From positions 1-7,266 of the forward strand of contig URUW01000087.1 of the NCBI GenBank assembly GCA_900551205.1: 7,266 bases of DNA. Direction: 5' to 3'. Numbering within the stretch: the stretch's first letter is position 1; each line of letters starts with the position of its first letter. A program made the translations under genes and the position numbers. This document shows positions 7,088-7,266 of the stretch, in pieces. The notes under the pieces are model-generated. The model searched no databases and had not been told where the DNA came from. It was given only the letters and a program-made list of their open reading frames with translations. The stretch is from an uncultured Collinsella sp. (lineage in GTDB: Bacteria > Actinomycetota > Coriobacteriia > Coriobacteriales > Coriobacteriaceae).

Positions 7088-7117
7088 ATTGTAGCCCGTT
7101 CACAGAAGATGCAACAA
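7088..7117 (-). promoter_or_regulatory. candidate operon promoter, proximal
   Basis: On the minus strand TACAAT (plus-strand positions 7088-7093) matches a sigma-70 type -10 box. TTGTTG (7112-7117) lies 18 bases upstream as a possible -35; TTGCAT at 7109-7114 gives a less favourable 15-base spacing. Transcription would start near 7080, leaving a leader of about 20 bases before acpS. The stretch is AT-richer than its surroundings and sits just after the upstream terminator. This rests on sequence match only. Confidence 0.5.
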
Positions 7118-7123
7118 ACGAGG

Positions 7124-7153
7124 GTTATAAAACACAGCTACTATGTGAGACAA
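7124..7153 (-). promoter_or_regulatory. candidate operon promoter, distal
   Basis: TTGTCT (7148-7153, minus strand) is followed after 17 or 18 bases by TTATAA or TATAAC (within 7124-7130), a second plausible -35/-10 pair about 36 bases upstream of the proximal one. Both could serve the operon in tandem. TTATAA is a palindrome, so it could also be read on the plus strand. Prediction from consensus only. Confidence 0.4.
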
Positions 7154-7167
7154 ATTGCCCGAGATAC

Positions 7168-7202
7168 AAAAAAGGGGGAGGCCGCGAGGCCTCCCCCTTT
7201 TT
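7168..7202. terminator. bidirectional intrinsic terminator
   Basis: A perfect 10-bp stem (GGGGGAGGCC at 7174-7183 with GGCCTCCCCC at 7188-7197) encloses a four-base GCGA loop. Six A residues flank one side (7168-7173) and five T residues the other (7198-7202), so the RNA of either strand has a GC hairpin followed by a U run. For the minus strand it would end an upstream transcript just before the acpS promoters. Confidence 0.9.
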
Positions 7203-7266
7203 CAGTTTCGTTGACGGCTCGGTGCCGTCCACCGGTCAGCGGCGCCCTGGCCTCCCACGGGCTGGC
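7203..7266. other. GC-rich window edge, probable 3' end of an upstream minus-strand transcript
   Basis: This short stretch beyond the terminator is strongly GC-rich. It contains a 6-bp hairpin, GACGGC at 7213-7218 with GCCGTC at 7224-7229. On the minus strand one frame ends at a TGA at 7236-7238 after PARGRPGRR, a basic ending seen in some RNA-binding proteins. Another frame ends at a TGA at 7202-7204, right at the terminator. Neither can be chosen with so little sequence, and the tail of a structured RNA is equally possible. Confidence 0.3.

Overview
This GC-rich window carries one tightly packed operon on the minus strand. Read in the direction of transcription, from high to low coordinates, the order is acpS, nnr, alr, a family-4 uracil-DNA glycosylase gene, tsaE, and one very long gene fusing tsaB, rimI and tsaD. 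All six genes point the same way. Neighbours are separated by 0 to 12 bases or overlap by 14, so transcriptional and probably translational coupling is likely. The tsaE-tsaB-rimI-tsaD order is the usual Gram-positive arrangement. Together with the high GC content, the acpS-nnr-alr block and the fused proteins, this suggests an actinobacterium of the Coriobacteriia type (Collinsella or a relative). The assignment is inferred from style and gene order, with moderate confidence; there is no 16S or other marker to fix it.

Layout: 7204-7266 is a short GC-rich stretch, unassigned, probably the tail of an upstream minus-strand transcript. 7168-7202 is a strong bidirectional intrinsic terminator that insulates the operon. 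7059-7160 is AT-richer and holds two candidate tandem promoters. 6519-7058 is acpS with an extra C-terminal tail; 4902-6518 is bifunctional nnr; 3754-4899 is alr; 3125-3745 is udg; 2606-3112 is tsaE; 235-2619 is the tsaB-rimI-tsaD fusion. 1-234 has no convincing gene but is full of inverted repeats and may encode a structured RNA or the downstream boundary of the operon.

How the genes fit together: the operon mixes housekeeping functions. AcpS activates acyl carrier protein for lipid synthesis. Nnr repairs hydrated NAD(P)H. Alr supplies D-alanine for peptidoglycan. The glycosylase removes uracil from DNA. TsaE, TsaB and TsaD make the t6A37 modification of ANN-decoding tRNAs, and the RimI domain probably acetylates the N-terminus of ribosomal protein S18. 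The TsaC/Sua5 enzyme, which makes the threonylcarbamoyl-AMP donor, is not in the window.

Most notable: the continuous 794-residue TsaB-RimI-TsaD polypeptide; the structured 1-234 region, with two long-range pairings that cross each other; an alanine racemase with Ala at the position of the classical carbamylated Lys; and an AcpS with a charged tail of about 50 residues. I see no mobile element, CRISPR array, tRNA or rRNA.
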